Of a stretch of DNA of 19,587 nucleotides, positions 8,029 through 15,395 are shown piece by piece. The stretch is from an uncultured Clostridia bacterium. Its GTDB lineage: Bacteria > Bacillota > Clostridia > Christensenellales > Aristaeellaceae. The stretch is from positions 1 through 19,587 of the forward strand of contig CALNAU010000137.1 in the NCBI GenBank assembly GCA_937874275.1, written 5' to 3'. Positions within the stretch are counted from its first letter, which is position 1; each line of letters opens with the position of its first letter. The notes under the pieces were generated by a model, which searched no databases, was not told where the DNA came from, and saw only the letters and a program-made list of their open reading frames with translations. Position numbers and translations under genes: made by a program.

Positions 8029-9987
8029 ATGACGGCGCATCAAAGCGCGCGGCTGGAGCGTAAAAAACTGTTGGCGGACCCTGTGCTCATCATCACCATT
8101 GTGCTGCTGACGCTATTTTTGCTGCTCTTTATCCTGTATCCCCTGGCCATGCTGCTGGCGGACAGCGTGTTCTCCACCGAGTCGTTTGTGGCCTATACCG
8201 TGGCCGACCAGCCGGCGGAGATGACCGTCACCGACCCCCAGGGCCAGGCCACAGACCGCTTCATCCGCCAGGGGCAGGCGCGCAAGGTGCCCTATTATGT
8301 GGTGGAAAGCGTGGATGGCTTCCAGGTGAAGCAGGAGCTTGGCCGCTCGGCCAGCCTGCTGTACCTGGACAGCATATTGCCCGAGGAAACGCGGGACACC
8401 GTGGTGGTGGTGCAGACGCGCCAGCCGCTGTTCACCCTGCAGGCCTTTCCCCACATCTTTGGCGATTATACCTTCATCCGCGCGCTGACCAACACGCTGC
8501 AGCTGGGCGTCATCACGGCGCTGGGCGGCACGCTGATTGGGCTGCTGTTCGCCTATGTGGATATGTACGTCAAGGTGCGCACGCGCATTATGAAAAAGCT
8601 GTTTGACATCGTGAGCCTGTTGCCCGTGGTGTCGCCGCCCTTTGTGCTGAGCCTGTCGATGATATTGCTGTTTGGCAAGTCCGGCCTGATCACCCGCAAG
8701 GTGCTGGGCATCTACGATTCGGACGTGTACGGCATGTGGGGCATCGCCATCGTGCAGATCCTCACCTTCTTCCCGGTGTGCTACATGATGCTCAAGGGCC
8801 TGCTCAAAAACATCGACCCCAGCATGGAGGAAGCCGCGCGCGACATGGGCGCCAGCCGGTGGAAGGTATTTACCACCGTCACCTTCCCCTTGCTGCTGCC
8901 GGGGCTGGGCAACGCCTTTCTGGTCACCTTCATCGAGTCGGTGGCCGACTTCGCCAACCCCATGATCATCGGCGGCAGCTTTGATACACTGGCCACCACC
9001 ATCTACCTGCGCATCACAGGCGGCAGCTACGACACCCAGGGCGCCGCAGCCATGGCCGTGGTGTTGCTGAGCCTGACCATCATGATGTTCCTCATTCAAA
9101 AGTATTATCTGGAGGCAAAGACCGCCGCCACGCTGACCGGCAAGGCATCGCGCGAGCGCATGCTGATTACCGACCGCTCGGTCACCCGTCCTTTGACGGT
9201 GCTGTGCACCCTGATTTCGATATTTGTCATCATGATGTATGTAGCCATCCCCTTCGGCTCGCTGTTTAAGCTGTGGGGGCGCGACTACTCGCTCAGCCTG
9301 CGGTGGTACGAGCAGCTGTTTAAGCAGGATGGCCTCAAGGCCTTCCGGGATAGCTTTGTGCTGTCCATGATTGCCTCGCCGATTACGGCGCTGCTGTCCA
9401 TGATCATCTCCTACCTGGTGGTCAAGCGGCGCTTCCGCGGGCGCGGGTTTATCGAATTCGTGTCCATCCTGGCCATGGCGGTGCCCGGCACCGTGCTGGG
9501 CGTGGGCTTTATCCGTGGGTTCGCAGGCGGCGTGCTGCGCACCGGCTTCCTGCAGGGCATCTACGGCACGGCGGCCATCCTGGTGATTGTGTTCGTGGTG
9601 CGCTCGCTGCCAGTGGGCACGCGCAGCGGCATCTCTGCCCTGCGGCAGATTCACCCCTCCATTGAGGAATCGGCCTACGACCTGGGCGCGGGCTCGGGCA
9701 AGGTGTTCACCTCCATCACGCTGCCGCTGATCAAGGACAGTTTCCTCAGCGGACTGGTGACCACCTTCGTTCGCTCCATCACGGCCATCAGCGCCATCAT
9801 TTTGCTGGTGACGCCGCGTTACCTGCTCATCACCACCCGCATCAACGAGTTCGCCGAAAAGGGCAGCTACGGCGTGGCCTGCGCCTACGCCACCATCCTC
9901 ATTGCCATCGTCTATACCGCCATCTTGTTGATGAACCTGGTTATCAAATACTTCGGCACCAGCAAAGCCGTGAGGGAGGCCAAGTAA
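8029..9987 (+). CDS. Fused two-domain ABC permease, FbpB type
   Basis: The 652-residue integral membrane protein carries two copies of the binding-protein-dependent permease domain, about 12 spans in all. The EAA loops that dock on the ATPase are visible in each half: EEAARDMGASRWKVF from residue 267 and EESAYDLGAGSGKVF from residue 546. This fused layout is typical of FbpB-type ferric importers. After the first span (about 20-45), roughly 85 residues of polar extracytoplasmic sequence (about 50-134) precede the next membrane segment, longer than I expect for the family. ATG 8029 has AAGGAGG 5 nt upstream (8017-8023). The stop is 1 nt from the ATPase start, so the two are surely co-translated. 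Confidence 0.92.
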   Translation: MTAHQSARLERKKLLADPVLIITIVLLTLFLLLFILYPLAMLLADSVFSTESFVAYTVADQPAEMTVTDPQGQATDRFIRQGQARKVPYYVVESVDGFQVKQELGRSASLLYLDSILPEETRDTVVVVQTRQPLFTLQAFPHIFGDYTFIRALTNTLQLGVITALGGTLIGLLFAYVDMYVKVRTRIMKKLFDIVSLLPVVSPPFVLSLSMILLFGKSGLITRKVLGIYDSDVYGMWGIAIVQILTFFPVCYMMLKGLLKNIDPSMEEAARDMGASRWKVFTTVTFPLLLPGLGNAFLVTFIESVADFANPMIIGGSFDTLATTIYLRITGGSYDTQGAAAMAVVLLSLTIMMFLIQKYYLEAKTAATLTGKASRERMLITDRSVTRPLTVLCTLISIFVIMMYVAIPFGSLFKLWGRDYSLSLRWYEQLFKQDGLKAFRDSFVLSMIASPITALLSMIISYLVVKRRFRGRGFIEFVSILAMAVPGTVLGVGFIRGFAGGVLRTGFLQGIYGTAAILVIVFVVRSLPVGTRSGISALRQIHPSIEESAYDLGAGSGKVFTSITLPLIKDSFLSGLVTTFVRSITAISAIILLVTPRYLLITTRINEFAEKGSYGVACAYATILIAIVYTAILLMNLVIKYFGTSKAVREAK

Positions 9988-9988
9988 C

Positions 9989-11062
9989 ATGGCAGAAAAA
10001 CAGGGTGTGCGCATCGACGCCATCTCCAAGATTTACACCGACCCCAAGACCCGCAAACCCTTTTACGCGGTGGACAAAATCAGCCTGGATATCCAGCCGG
10101 GCGAGTTCATCACGCTGCTGGGCCCCTCCGGCTGCGGCAAAACCACCACCCTGCGCATGATTGCCGGCTTTGAAAGCCCCGACGAGGGCGAAATTTACAT
10201 CGGCAATCAGCCCATCAACCACCTGACGCCCAACAAGCGCGACACCGCCATGGTGTTTCAAAGCTACGCGCTATTCCCCCACTACAATGTGTTTGACAAC
10301 GTGGCCTATGGCCTCAAGCTGCGCGGCATGGGCAAGGACGAGATCCACGACAAGGTGACCCGTATCCTTAATCTTGTGGAGCTGCCCGGCATGGAAGCCC
10401 GCATGACCAATCAGCTGTCCGGCGGCCAGCAGCAGCGCGTAGCCCTGGCCCGCGCCCTGGTGGTGGAGCCTGCCGTGCTGCTGTTTGACGAACCGCTTTC
10501 CAACCTGGACGCCAAGCTGCGCATCAGCATGCGCACCGAAATTCGCCGCATCCAGCAGCAGCTTGGCATCACGGCGGTCTATGTAACCCACGACCAGGCC
10601 GAGGCCATGAGCATCTCCGACCGCATTGTCATCATGGACCGCGGCGTCATCGCCCAGGCGGGCAGCCCGCACGAAATCTACTACCACCCCATCAGCGCCT
10701 TCGTGGCGGATTTTATCGGCGAGGCCAACTTCCTGCCGGCCAAAGCGGTAGCCACCGAGGACGATCAGATTCGCCTGTCCATCCACGGGCACGAGGTCAC
10801 CTTGCCCAACCCGTCGGGCTTCGCCCAAGGCCGCGACTGCCAGCTGATGCTGCGCCCGGAGGCCGCGCAAATCGGCCACACCGGCCTGATGCCCTGCGAA
10901 GTGACCCTCAGCTGCTTCATGGGCGCCTACCAGAGCTACCATGTGATGGTAGGCGACAGCCTGGTCAAAATCTCCGACCCCTGCCCCATCAACAAGCACA
11001 TCTTCCAGGTGGGCGACCAGGCGTGGCTTGGCTTTGAGCCGGATTGTGTGCATTTGTTGTAA
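9989..11062 (+). CDS. ABC transporter ATP-binding protein, FbpC/PotA type
   Basis: The 357-residue ATPase energises the importer. Motifs in order are Walker A GPSGCGKT (45-52), the Q-loop in VFQSYALFPH, the signature LSGGQQQR (143-150), Walker B LLFDEP with Asp167 and Glu168, the D-loop SNLD and the switch His201 in VTHDQ. The C-terminal third (about 240-357) is the TOBE-type regulatory domain of the iron/polyamine/sugar importer class. ATG 9989 has GAGGGAGG 9 nt upstream, inside the permease gene. It is the last gene of the operon, and I see no clear terminator in the 100 nt after it. Confidence 0.95.
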   Translation: MAEKQGVRIDAISKIYTDPKTRKPFYAVDKISLDIQPGEFITLLGPSGCGKTTTLRMIAGFESPDEGEIYIGNQPINHLTPNKRDTAMVFQSYALFPHYNVFDNVAYGLKLRGMGKDEIHDKVTRILNLVELPGMEARMTNQLSGGQQQRVALARALVVEPAVLLFDEPLSNLDAKLRISMRTEIRRIQQQLGITAVYVTHDQAEAMSISDRIVIMDRGVIAQAGSPHEIYYHPISAFVADFIGEANFLPAKAVATEDDQIRLSIHGHEVTLPNPSGFAQGRDCQLMLRPEAAQIGHTGLMPCEVTLSCFMGAYQSYHVMVGDSLVKISDPCPINKHIFQVGDQAWLGFEPDCVHLL

Positions 11063-11162
11063 GTCTATTCTCTGATATGACGCATCGAACCTTTGTGCCG
11101 ATATGCGCATGGCGGCTCAAACAGACAGACACGACATGGCATGTGACAATATCCAACAACTT

Positions 11163-11191
11163 TTGACAAAACCTATACCCTGTGCTATTCT
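11163..11191 (+). promoter_or_regulatory. Strong extended -10 promoter before the small membrane protein and rubrerythrin
   Basis: A perfect -35 TTGACA (11163-11168), 17 nt, and TATTCT (11186-11191) preceded by TG at 11183-11184, making an extended -10. Between the ATPase stop (11062) and this promoter I see only short imperfect dyads. Confidence 0.82.
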
Positions 11192-11229
11192 ATGCGCATC
11201 AATTTGGAGAAGGAGGAACGGCGAAAATC

Positions 11230-11352
11230 ATGTCAAACCGAGCCCAGAAGCGGAGCAACGCCAGTCGCAGTGTTTTGGTTCGTGCGCTTAGCATTTTCCT
11301 GGCTGTTTTGATCGTTGGCGGCACCTTCGCGTCGCTGTTGCAGCTGTTTTAA
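11230..11352 (+). CDS. 40-residue single-span membrane protein
   Basis: A short frame encodes 40 residues. The N-terminus is strongly basic (five Arg and one Lys in the first 18 residues), followed by one hydrophobic helix containing SIFLAVLIVGGTFASLL and ending in QLF. By the positive-inside rule the basic end would stay in the cytoplasm. AAGGAGG (11210-11216) lies 13 nt before the ATG, somewhat far but strong, and a near-consensus promoter sits just upstream, so this is the first frame on the transcript. A hairpin begins at its stop codon and rubrerythrin follows 46 nt later. I do not recognise the family. Small one-span proteins of this shape occur in many Firmicutes as stress or regulatory peptides, but no function can be assigned. 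Confidence 0.6.
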   Translation: MSNRAQKRSNASRSVLVRALSIFLAVLIVGGTFASLLQLF

Positions 11353-11373
11353 TCCGCCGCCTGGTGGATTTTT
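11351..11373 (+). terminator. Weak terminator or attenuator between the small protein and rubrerythrin
   Basis: An 8-bp stem AATCCGCC/GGTGGATT (11351-11358 and 11363-11370, one G-T wobble) with a GCCT loop runs into TTTTT (11369-11373). It starts at the stop codon of the 40-residue protein. It could partly stop transcription; no separate rubrerythrin promoter is evident in the 25 nt after it. Confidence 0.5.
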
Positions 11374-11398
11374 AAAGTATTAAACAGGAGGGACACAC

Positions 11399-11950
11399 AT
11401 GGAACTGAAGGGATCTAAGACCGAACAGAATCTGCATACCGCGTTTGCCGGCGAGAGCATGGCGCGCAACAAGTACGACTATTTTGCCAGTGCCGCCAAG
11501 AAGGAAGGCTACGAGCAGGTCGCCAAGATTTTTGCCGAGACCGCGCTCAACGAGAAGGAGCACGCCAAGCTGTGGTTCAAGGCCCTGGGCGAGCTGCACA
11601 ACGGCGAGACCGCCGGCGACACCCTGAAGAACCTCAAGGCCGCCGCTGCCGGCGAGCACTATGAGTGGACCGACATGTACAAGGGCTTTGCCGAAGTGGC
11701 CCATCAGGAAGGCTTCAAGGAGCTGGCCGTCCGCTTTGAGAACGTGGCCAAGGTTGAGTTCCAGCACGAAGCCCGCTACAACAAGCTGGCCCAGCACATC
11801 GAAAACGATGACGTGTGGGTAGAGGCTGCCCCCACCAAGTGGCACTGCATCAACTGCGGCTTCATCTTTGAGGGCAAGACCCCCCCGATGAAGTGCCCCG
11901 CCTGCGACCATCCCCGCGCTTTCTTTGAGCGGATGGCCGAGAACTACTGA
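11399..11950 (+). CDS. rbr: Rubrerythrin
   Basis: The 183-residue protein has a ferritin-like di-iron domain followed by a rubredoxin domain, the classic rubrerythrin order. Candidate di-iron ligands are Glu19, Glu52, His55, Glu86, Glu89, Glu120 and His123, in the motifs AFAGES, NEKEHAK, GEHYEW and EFQHEARY. The rubredoxin [Fe(SCys)4] site is Cys150, Cys153, Cys166 and Cys169 (WHCINCG and KCPACDH). It reduces hydrogen peroxide to water in the cytoplasm using electrons from rubredoxin or NADH-linked reductases, protecting anaerobes from oxygen exposure. ATG 11399 has AGGAGGG 6 nt upstream. It shares the promoter at 11163 with the small membrane protein and ends at a good terminator. No PerR-type operator is obvious. 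Confidence 0.97.
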   Translation: MELKGSKTEQNLHTAFAGESMARNKYDYFASAAKKEGYEQVAKIFAETALNEKEHAKLWFKALGELHNGETAGDTLKNLKAAAAGEHYEWTDMYKGFAEVAHQEGFKELAVRFENVAKVEFQHEARYNKLAQHIENDDVWVEAAPTKWHCINCGFIFEGKTPPMKCPACDHPRAFFERMAENY

Positions 11951-11973
11951 TTTTTATCCCTGCATGGCAGGAC

Positions 11974-12003
11974 AGCGCCGGGCGGTTTCGCCCGGTGCTT
12001 TTT
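11974..12003 (+). terminator. Intrinsic terminator after rubrerythrin
   Basis: An 11-bp stem, AGCGCCGGGCG with CGCCCGGTGCT (one G-T wobble), closes a GTTT loop and is followed directly by a T-run at 11999-12003. Confidence 0.9.
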
Positions 12004-12069
12004 CGTACCGTTCGTAATTTTTGATGACTCGCACACTGTATATCATGATGCTTTCGGCTGGTCGCTGCG

Positions 12070-12078
12070 TGGTATACT
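12070..12078 (+). promoter_or_regulatory. Extended -10 promoter of the Pr6Pr-like gene
   Basis: TGGTATACT (12070-12078) is an extended -10 element 25 nt before the start codon. No good -35 box is present at the proper distance, which is tolerated by extended -10 promoters. Confidence 0.55.
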
Positions 12079-12103
12079 AAAATCAAATAAGAGGGGGAAA
12101 ACC

Positions 12104-12784
12104 ATGACGACACAACGGAAATCCGCCCGCATGCTGTCCATATTGGTCAAGCTGTTTCTGCTGGCTGTCGGCGTGATGGGTCAGTGGGCCACGCTGATCG
12201 GGCCCGGCATGATGCACGGGCGGGCGCTGATGTACTTCACCACGCAGAGCAACCTGCTGGTGATGGCGCTGGCCATGGTATTTCTAACCTATGATGTCAT
12301 TGGCGCGCGCCGCGTGCCCGGCTGGCTGTGGCTGTTCAAATACATGGCCACGGTGGCCATCACGCTGACCTATTTGGCTTTCCATGTGCTGCTGATGCCG
12401 TGGATGCACAGCATCGGCATGGGCGACTATTACTGGAGCGCCGGCAACATGGGCGCGCATGTGCTGACCCCGCTGCTGGCGATTGTGGATTGGGCGCTGT
12501 TTACACCCGGGCAGCAGGCCGCGCGGGCCCGCCCTGCCCATGGGCTGGTGCTGCCGCTGGGCTACGCCGGGTTTCTGCTCATCGCGAACATCGCCGGGCT
12601 GACATTCGCCGGCGGCGCGCAGGCGCCTTATTTCTTTGTGGATGCGCAGACCAACGGCTGGTTCTCGCTGGGGAACGGCCGCGTTGGCATCGTATGGTGG
12701 ATGCTGCTGATTGCCGGGCTGATATTGCTGATTGGTCAGGCCATCAGACATCTGCCCCGGCAGGAGGACGCAGCCGCAGGCTGA
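12104..12784 (+). CDS. Pr6Pr-like six-span membrane protein
   Basis: The 226-residue protein is mostly hydrophobic with about six spans. The motif YFTTQSNLL near residue 45, the segment GNMGAHVLTPLLAIVDW in the middle and a final span followed by a short charged tail match what I know of the Pr6Pr family of bacterial membrane proteins, whose function is undefined. ATG 12104 has GAGGGGG 6 nt upstream (12091-12097). It is a single-gene transcription unit between the rubrerythrin terminator and the convergent ligase gene. Its last 41 nt overlap the 3' end of that gene on the other strand, leaving no room for a terminator between them. Confidence 0.8.
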   Translation: MTTQRKSARMLSILVKLFLLAVGVMGQWATLIGPGMMHGRALMYFTTQSNLLVMALAMVFLTYDVIGARRVPGWLWLFKYMATVAITLTYLAFHVLLMPWMHSIGMGDYYWSAGNMGAHVLTPLLAIVDWALFTPGQQAARARPAHGLVLPLGYAGFLLIANIAGLTFAGGAQAPYFFVDAQTNGWFSLGNGRVGIVWWMLLIAGLILLIGQAIRHLPRQEDAAAG

Positions 12785-13505
12785 CTTCCCCCGCCACCAG
12801 ATGCAGCGGCCCCTCCGGGGTATCCACCCACAAAGCGCCATCGTCATCGATGCTGGCCGCCACGCCAATGCGCGGGCGGCCTGCGTGCTGAAAGGACACC
12901 CGCTGCCCCAGCGTGAGGCAGTGCGTGCGATACGCATCCATGTGGGCAGGCACGTGCGGGATGCCCGCCAAGATGCCGCTGATGATACGAGCGGCCAGCA
13001 TTTCCCTGTCTACGGGCTTGTCCGGCTGATGCAGCGTGCCCGCGATGTCCTGTAGTTCCTCCGGAAAGCGCATAGGCCCGGTGTTGAGACCGATACCAAT
13101 GACCGAGCGGGCCAGAGTGTCGCCCTGCACAATGCCCTCAGCGAGGATGCCGCACACCTTGCGCCCGGCCAGCAATAAATCATTGACCCATTTGATATGC
13201 AATGTTTGCCCGGTGGTCTGCGACACGGCGCGCAGCACCGCCACCGCGGCCAATGTGGTCAGTTGACCGGGCGGGATGCCCGCACTATCCACAATCAGGC
13301 TCATATACAGGCCGCCTTCGGGCGAAAAAAAGCTGCGCCCAAGGCGCCCGCGCCCGGCGGTCTGCCGGTCGGCCAGCACGGCGGCGCCATGTGGCGCGCC
13401 TTCCCGCGCCCACTGCTTGGCCAATATGTTGGTGCTGTCGATGCTGTCAAAGCAGCGCAGGGGGCATTCCTGCCCCAGCAGGGTTGCGATTCGCCCGCTG
13501 TCCAT
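12744..13505 (-). CDS. birA: Biotin--[acetyl-CoA-carboxylase] ligase, without DNA-binding domain
   Basis: The 253-residue enzyme activates biotin with ATP and attaches it to the carrier lysine of biotin-dependent carboxylases and decarboxylases. The ATP/biotin loop GRGRLGR (51-57), the KWVND segment (105-109) and the lysine-containing RKVCGILAE (from 115) are all visible, followed by the SH3-like C-terminal domain ending GEVSLRL. The protein starts almost directly with the catalytic domain, so the N-terminal helix-turn-helix of bifunctional BirA repressors is missing and it should be a pure ligase. ATG at 13505 is chosen because AAAGGAG lies 5 nt upstream; the frame stays open to 13613 but that would run into the divergent gene. 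The 3' end overlaps the Pr6Pr-like gene by 41 bp. Confidence 0.93.
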   Translation of the reverse strand: MDSGRIATLLGQECPLRCFDSIDSTNILAKQWAREGAPHGAAVLADRQTAGRGRLGRSFFSPEGGLYMSLIVDSAGIPPGQLTTLAAVAVLRAVSQTTGQTLHIKWVNDLLLAGRKVCGILAEGIVQGDTLARSVIGIGLNTGPMRFPEELQDIAGTLHQPDKPVDREMLAARIISGILAGIPHVPAHMDAYRTHCLTLGQRVSFQHAGRPRIGVAASIDDDGALWVDTPEGPLHLVAGEVSLRLRPPAGADV

Positions 13506-13518
13506 GAGGGCTCCTTTC

Positions 13519-13547
13519 TTGACGAAGCAACGCCTTCCCCCTACAAT
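13519..13547 (+). promoter_or_regulatory. Sigma-A promoter of the short-chain dehydrogenase gene
   Basis: TTGACG (13519-13524) and TACAAT (13542-13547) are 17 nt apart, about 14 nt before the ribosome binding site GAGGAGGG. The -35 box abuts the ligase ribosome binding site on the opposite strand, so the two divergent genes share a 70-nt intergenic region. Confidence 0.78.
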
Positions 13548-13575
13548 ATCGGCATGTAATGAGGAGGGCGGCATA

Positions 13576-14292
13576 TTGAAAACAGCGCTGATTACCGGCG
13601 GCACGGGCGGCATCGGCCAGGGGCTGGTGCGCGCCTTTTGCGCAGCCGGCTGGCGTGTGGCCTTCGGCTGGCATCAGCAGGCCGAGGCGGCGCAGCCATT
13701 GGCGGAGGAAACCGGCGCCATCCCCCTACAGGCCGACCTGCGCAACGAAGGACAAACGCTTGCCCTGTTTGCTGCTGCCATGCGGCAATTATCCCATCTG
13801 GACGCGTTGATTGTCAACGCAGGCCTCACCTGGCAGGGGCTGCTGAGCGATATGCCCACCCAGAGCTGGGATGACCTGATGGCCGTCAACCTGCGCAGCG
13901 CCTTTGTGTTGAGCCGGGAGGCCATCAACGCCATGCGCCCGCGCGAAGGCGGCAGCCTGCTGTACACCGCCTCCGGCCAGGGGATTCATGGTGCCAGCTG
14001 CGAGGCAGCCTACGCGGCCACCAAGGCCGGGCTGATGGGCCTGGCCAAATCGCTGGCGCGGGAGGTGGGCCCCTGCGGCATCCGCGTCAACTGCCTGGCC
14101 CCCGGCGTGATTGACTGCGGCATGATGGCAGGGTACAGCGCAGACGACAAGGAGGCCCTGCGCCGCGACACCCCTTTGCAGCGCCTGGGCAAGGCGGAGG
14201 ATGTGGCCCAGGCTGCGCTTTTCCTGTGCTCGGACGCCGCGCGCTTCATCTCCGGCCAGGTGTTGGGCGTGGACGGAGGGCTGGTGCTGTAG
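13576..14292 (+). CDS. Short-chain dehydrogenase/reductase, FabG-like
   Basis: The 238-residue protein is a classical SDR with a Rossmann fold. Visible features are the nucleotide-binding TGGTGGIG (7-14), NAG (81-83), the active-site Asn105, Ser133, Tyr146 and Lys150 (YAATK) and the C-terminal ISGQVLGVDGG typical of the FabG-like group. The likely start is TTG 13576, with GAGGAGGG 7 nt upstream and KTALITGG directly after it; no in-frame ATG is nearby, and the upstream frame runs through the promoter. It probably reduces a 3-oxoacyl-ACP or a related carbonyl with NAD(P)H. FabG is a guess from sequence type and from the divergent biotin ligase gene; many SDRs of this length act on other substrates. 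Confidence 0.85.
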   Translation: MKTALITGGTGGIGQGLVRAFCAAGWRVAFGWHQQAEAAQPLAEETGAIPLQADLRNEGQTLALFAAAMRQLSHLDALIVNAGLTWQGLLSDMPTQSWDDLMAVNLRSAFVLSREAINAMRPREGGSLLYTASGQGIHGASCEAAYAATKAGLMGLAKSLAREVGPCGIRVNCLAPGVIDCGMMAGYSADDKEALRRDTPLQRLGKAEDVAQAALFLCSDAARFISGQVLGVDGGLVL

Positions 14293-14334
14293 CAAAGCGC
14301 TGCAACGGGATTTGACCTATACTATGCTACTAAG

Positions 14335-14382
14335 ATAGAAAACAGGCTGTGGCTCCGTCCCCTTGGACGATCCACAGCCTGT
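14335..14382 (-). terminator. Two-step hairpin terminator of the minus-strand binding-protein gene
   Basis: A perfect 11-bp stem ACAGGCTGTGG/CCACAGCCTGT (14342-14352 and 14372-14382) encloses a second stem CGTCC-CCTT-GGACG (14356-14369). Read on the minus strand it ends in TTTTCTAT (14335-14342, the first T pairing at the stem base) and lies 35 nt after the stop codon. On the plus strand no T-run follows, so stopping the dehydrogenase transcript here is less certain. Confidence 0.78.
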
Positions 14383-14417
14383 ATGGCATGTTGGATTCTC
14401 TTAACAGCGTAACTTAG

Positions 14418-15377
14418 TCAGGGCATATAATAGAACGCGTCATCCGGCAGCTTGCCGCCCACGGAGGCGGGGTTTGCCTCGTAGAGAATCTCGAACAGGG
14501 GCGCCAGCTGGGTCTTCATCGTCTCGCCCGTAACATCCACGATATGGCACAGCGGGATGGCCTTTTCGGCGATGGCTGCGCTGGGCAGAATGCCGGCAGC
14601 CACGATGTCTTTGGCTGCCTCGGCCGGCTGCTCGTTGACAAACTGAACGGCCCGGGCATAGCGCTGCAGGAAATCGGCCAGCGCCTCGGGCTGCTCCTCA
14701 GCGAAGGCGCGGCGCACCACCAGGCAGCCCATGGACAGCACGGCATCGGCCTTGCCCTCCAGCTGCGCAGCCTGCTGGAAGGCCTGCGTCACATCCATGG
14801 CGGTGTGGAAGGCCGGGTCCTTCATCTGCAGGGCAATGGCCATGGGCTGGGGCAGCATCACCAGGTCTGCCTTGCCGGCCGCGGCCAGCGCCGATACCTC
14901 GTTGTGCTCGGAGCGGTAGTCCAGCGTCGCGTCCTCAATCCCGTTGGCGGACAGAATATAGCTCAGCGCGTACTCCGGCACCGCGGCCTGGCCGGACAGC
15001 ATGATGCTCTTGCCCGCCAGGTCAGCCGCCTCGTGCACGGTATCGCCCTTCTCCAGCACATACAGCACGCCCAGCGTGTTGATGGCCAGCATCTGCAGCT
15101 GCCCCTCGGTCTTCTGATACAGCACGGCGGCCAGGTTGGTGGGCAGAGCCGCGATATCGTAGTTGCCGCTGACCACCGTGCCCACCAGCTCCTCCGGGGC
15201 GGCGGCCAGGCGAATGTCATAGGCGGCGTTGTGCTCGGCCATGATGGGCGCCAGGCTCATGCCGGTAGGGCCAATCAACCCCCAAATACGAACGGGCGCG
15301 GCGTCCTGCGCCATGGCGGCCATGGGCAGCAAAGTAACACAAAGCAGCAAAGCAGTCAGGGCAATCCATTTCTTCAT
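14418..15377 (-). CDS. Orphan NMT1/SsuA-type ABC substrate-binding protein
   Basis: The 319-residue protein has a Sec signal peptide (KK, hydrophobic 4-19, AMA|QD near residue 23) and a periplasmic-binding fold of the NMT1/THI5-SsuA-TauA type. Characteristic stretches are IWGLIGPTGMSLAPIM at the mature N-terminus and SGNYDIAALPTNLAAVLY, followed by DLAGKSIMLSGQ. Family members bind sulfonates, nitrate, bicarbonate, thiamine precursors or riboflavin; the ligand cannot be named here. No permease or ATPase gene is adjacent, so it depends on subunits elsewhere. AAAGGA (15389-15394) lies 11 nt before the ATG, with the near-palindrome ACGGAAATCCGT in between. It has its own promoter and terminator downstream of deoC. 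As with the other binding protein here, no lipobox is present. Confidence 0.82.
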   Translation of the reverse strand: MKKWIALTALLLCVTLLPMAAMAQDAAPVRIWGLIGPTGMSLAPIMAEHNAAYDIRLAAAPEELVGTVVSGNYDIAALPTNLAAVLYQKTEGQLQMLAINTLGVLYVLEKGDTVHEAADLAGKSIMLSGQAAVPEYALSYILSANGIEDATLDYRSEHNEVSALAAAGKADLVMLPQPMAIALQMKDPAFHTAMDVTQAFQQAAQLEGKADAVLSMGCLVVRRAFAEEQPEALADFLQRYARAVQFVNEQPAEAAKDIVAAGILPSAAIAEKAIPLCHIVDVTGETMKTQLAPLFEILYEANPASVGGKLPDDAFYYMP

Positions 15378-15395
15378 ACGGAAATCCGTCCTTTC

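Noticed and set aside
7881..8063. A 60-codon frame with AAAGGAG 10 nt upstream, overlapping the permease start by 35 bp
   Set aside because: Most of it is dictated by the two arms and inner hairpin of the inverted-repeat element, its peptide is low-complexity and basic, and the permease has its own strong ribosome binding site. It may be a leader frame but is not supported as a gene.
8113..10029. A very long open minus-strand frame opposite the permease gene (similar ones at 2185-3777 and 4923-6329)
   Set aside because: These frames are rich in His, Gln, Gly and Ala, have no recognisable domains, and lie exactly opposite well-supported genes; GC-rich coding DNA commonly leaves the antisense frame free of stops.
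11063..11160. A possible terminator after the ABC ATPase gene
   Set aside because: Only short imperfect dyads such as GCCG/CGGC around 11098-11117 are present, and none is followed by a T-run.
11103..11291. A 62-codon plus-strand frame before rubrerythrin
   Set aside because: It crosses the strong promoter at 11163-11191, has no ribosome binding site at its start and overlaps the better-supported 40-residue frame in a different phase.
13506..13613. Extended N-terminus of the biotin ligase reading back to 13613
   Set aside because: It would overlap the dehydrogenase ribosome binding site and coding start, and the added residues contain no helix-turn-helix; the Met at 13505 has a good ribosome binding site.
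14312..14336. TTGACC (14312) and TATACT (14318) or TAAGAT (14331) as a plus-strand promoter for a small RNA containing the 14342-14382 hairpin
   Set aside because: Spacings are wrong (0 or 13 nt), and the hairpin is better explained as the terminator of the minus-strand gene.
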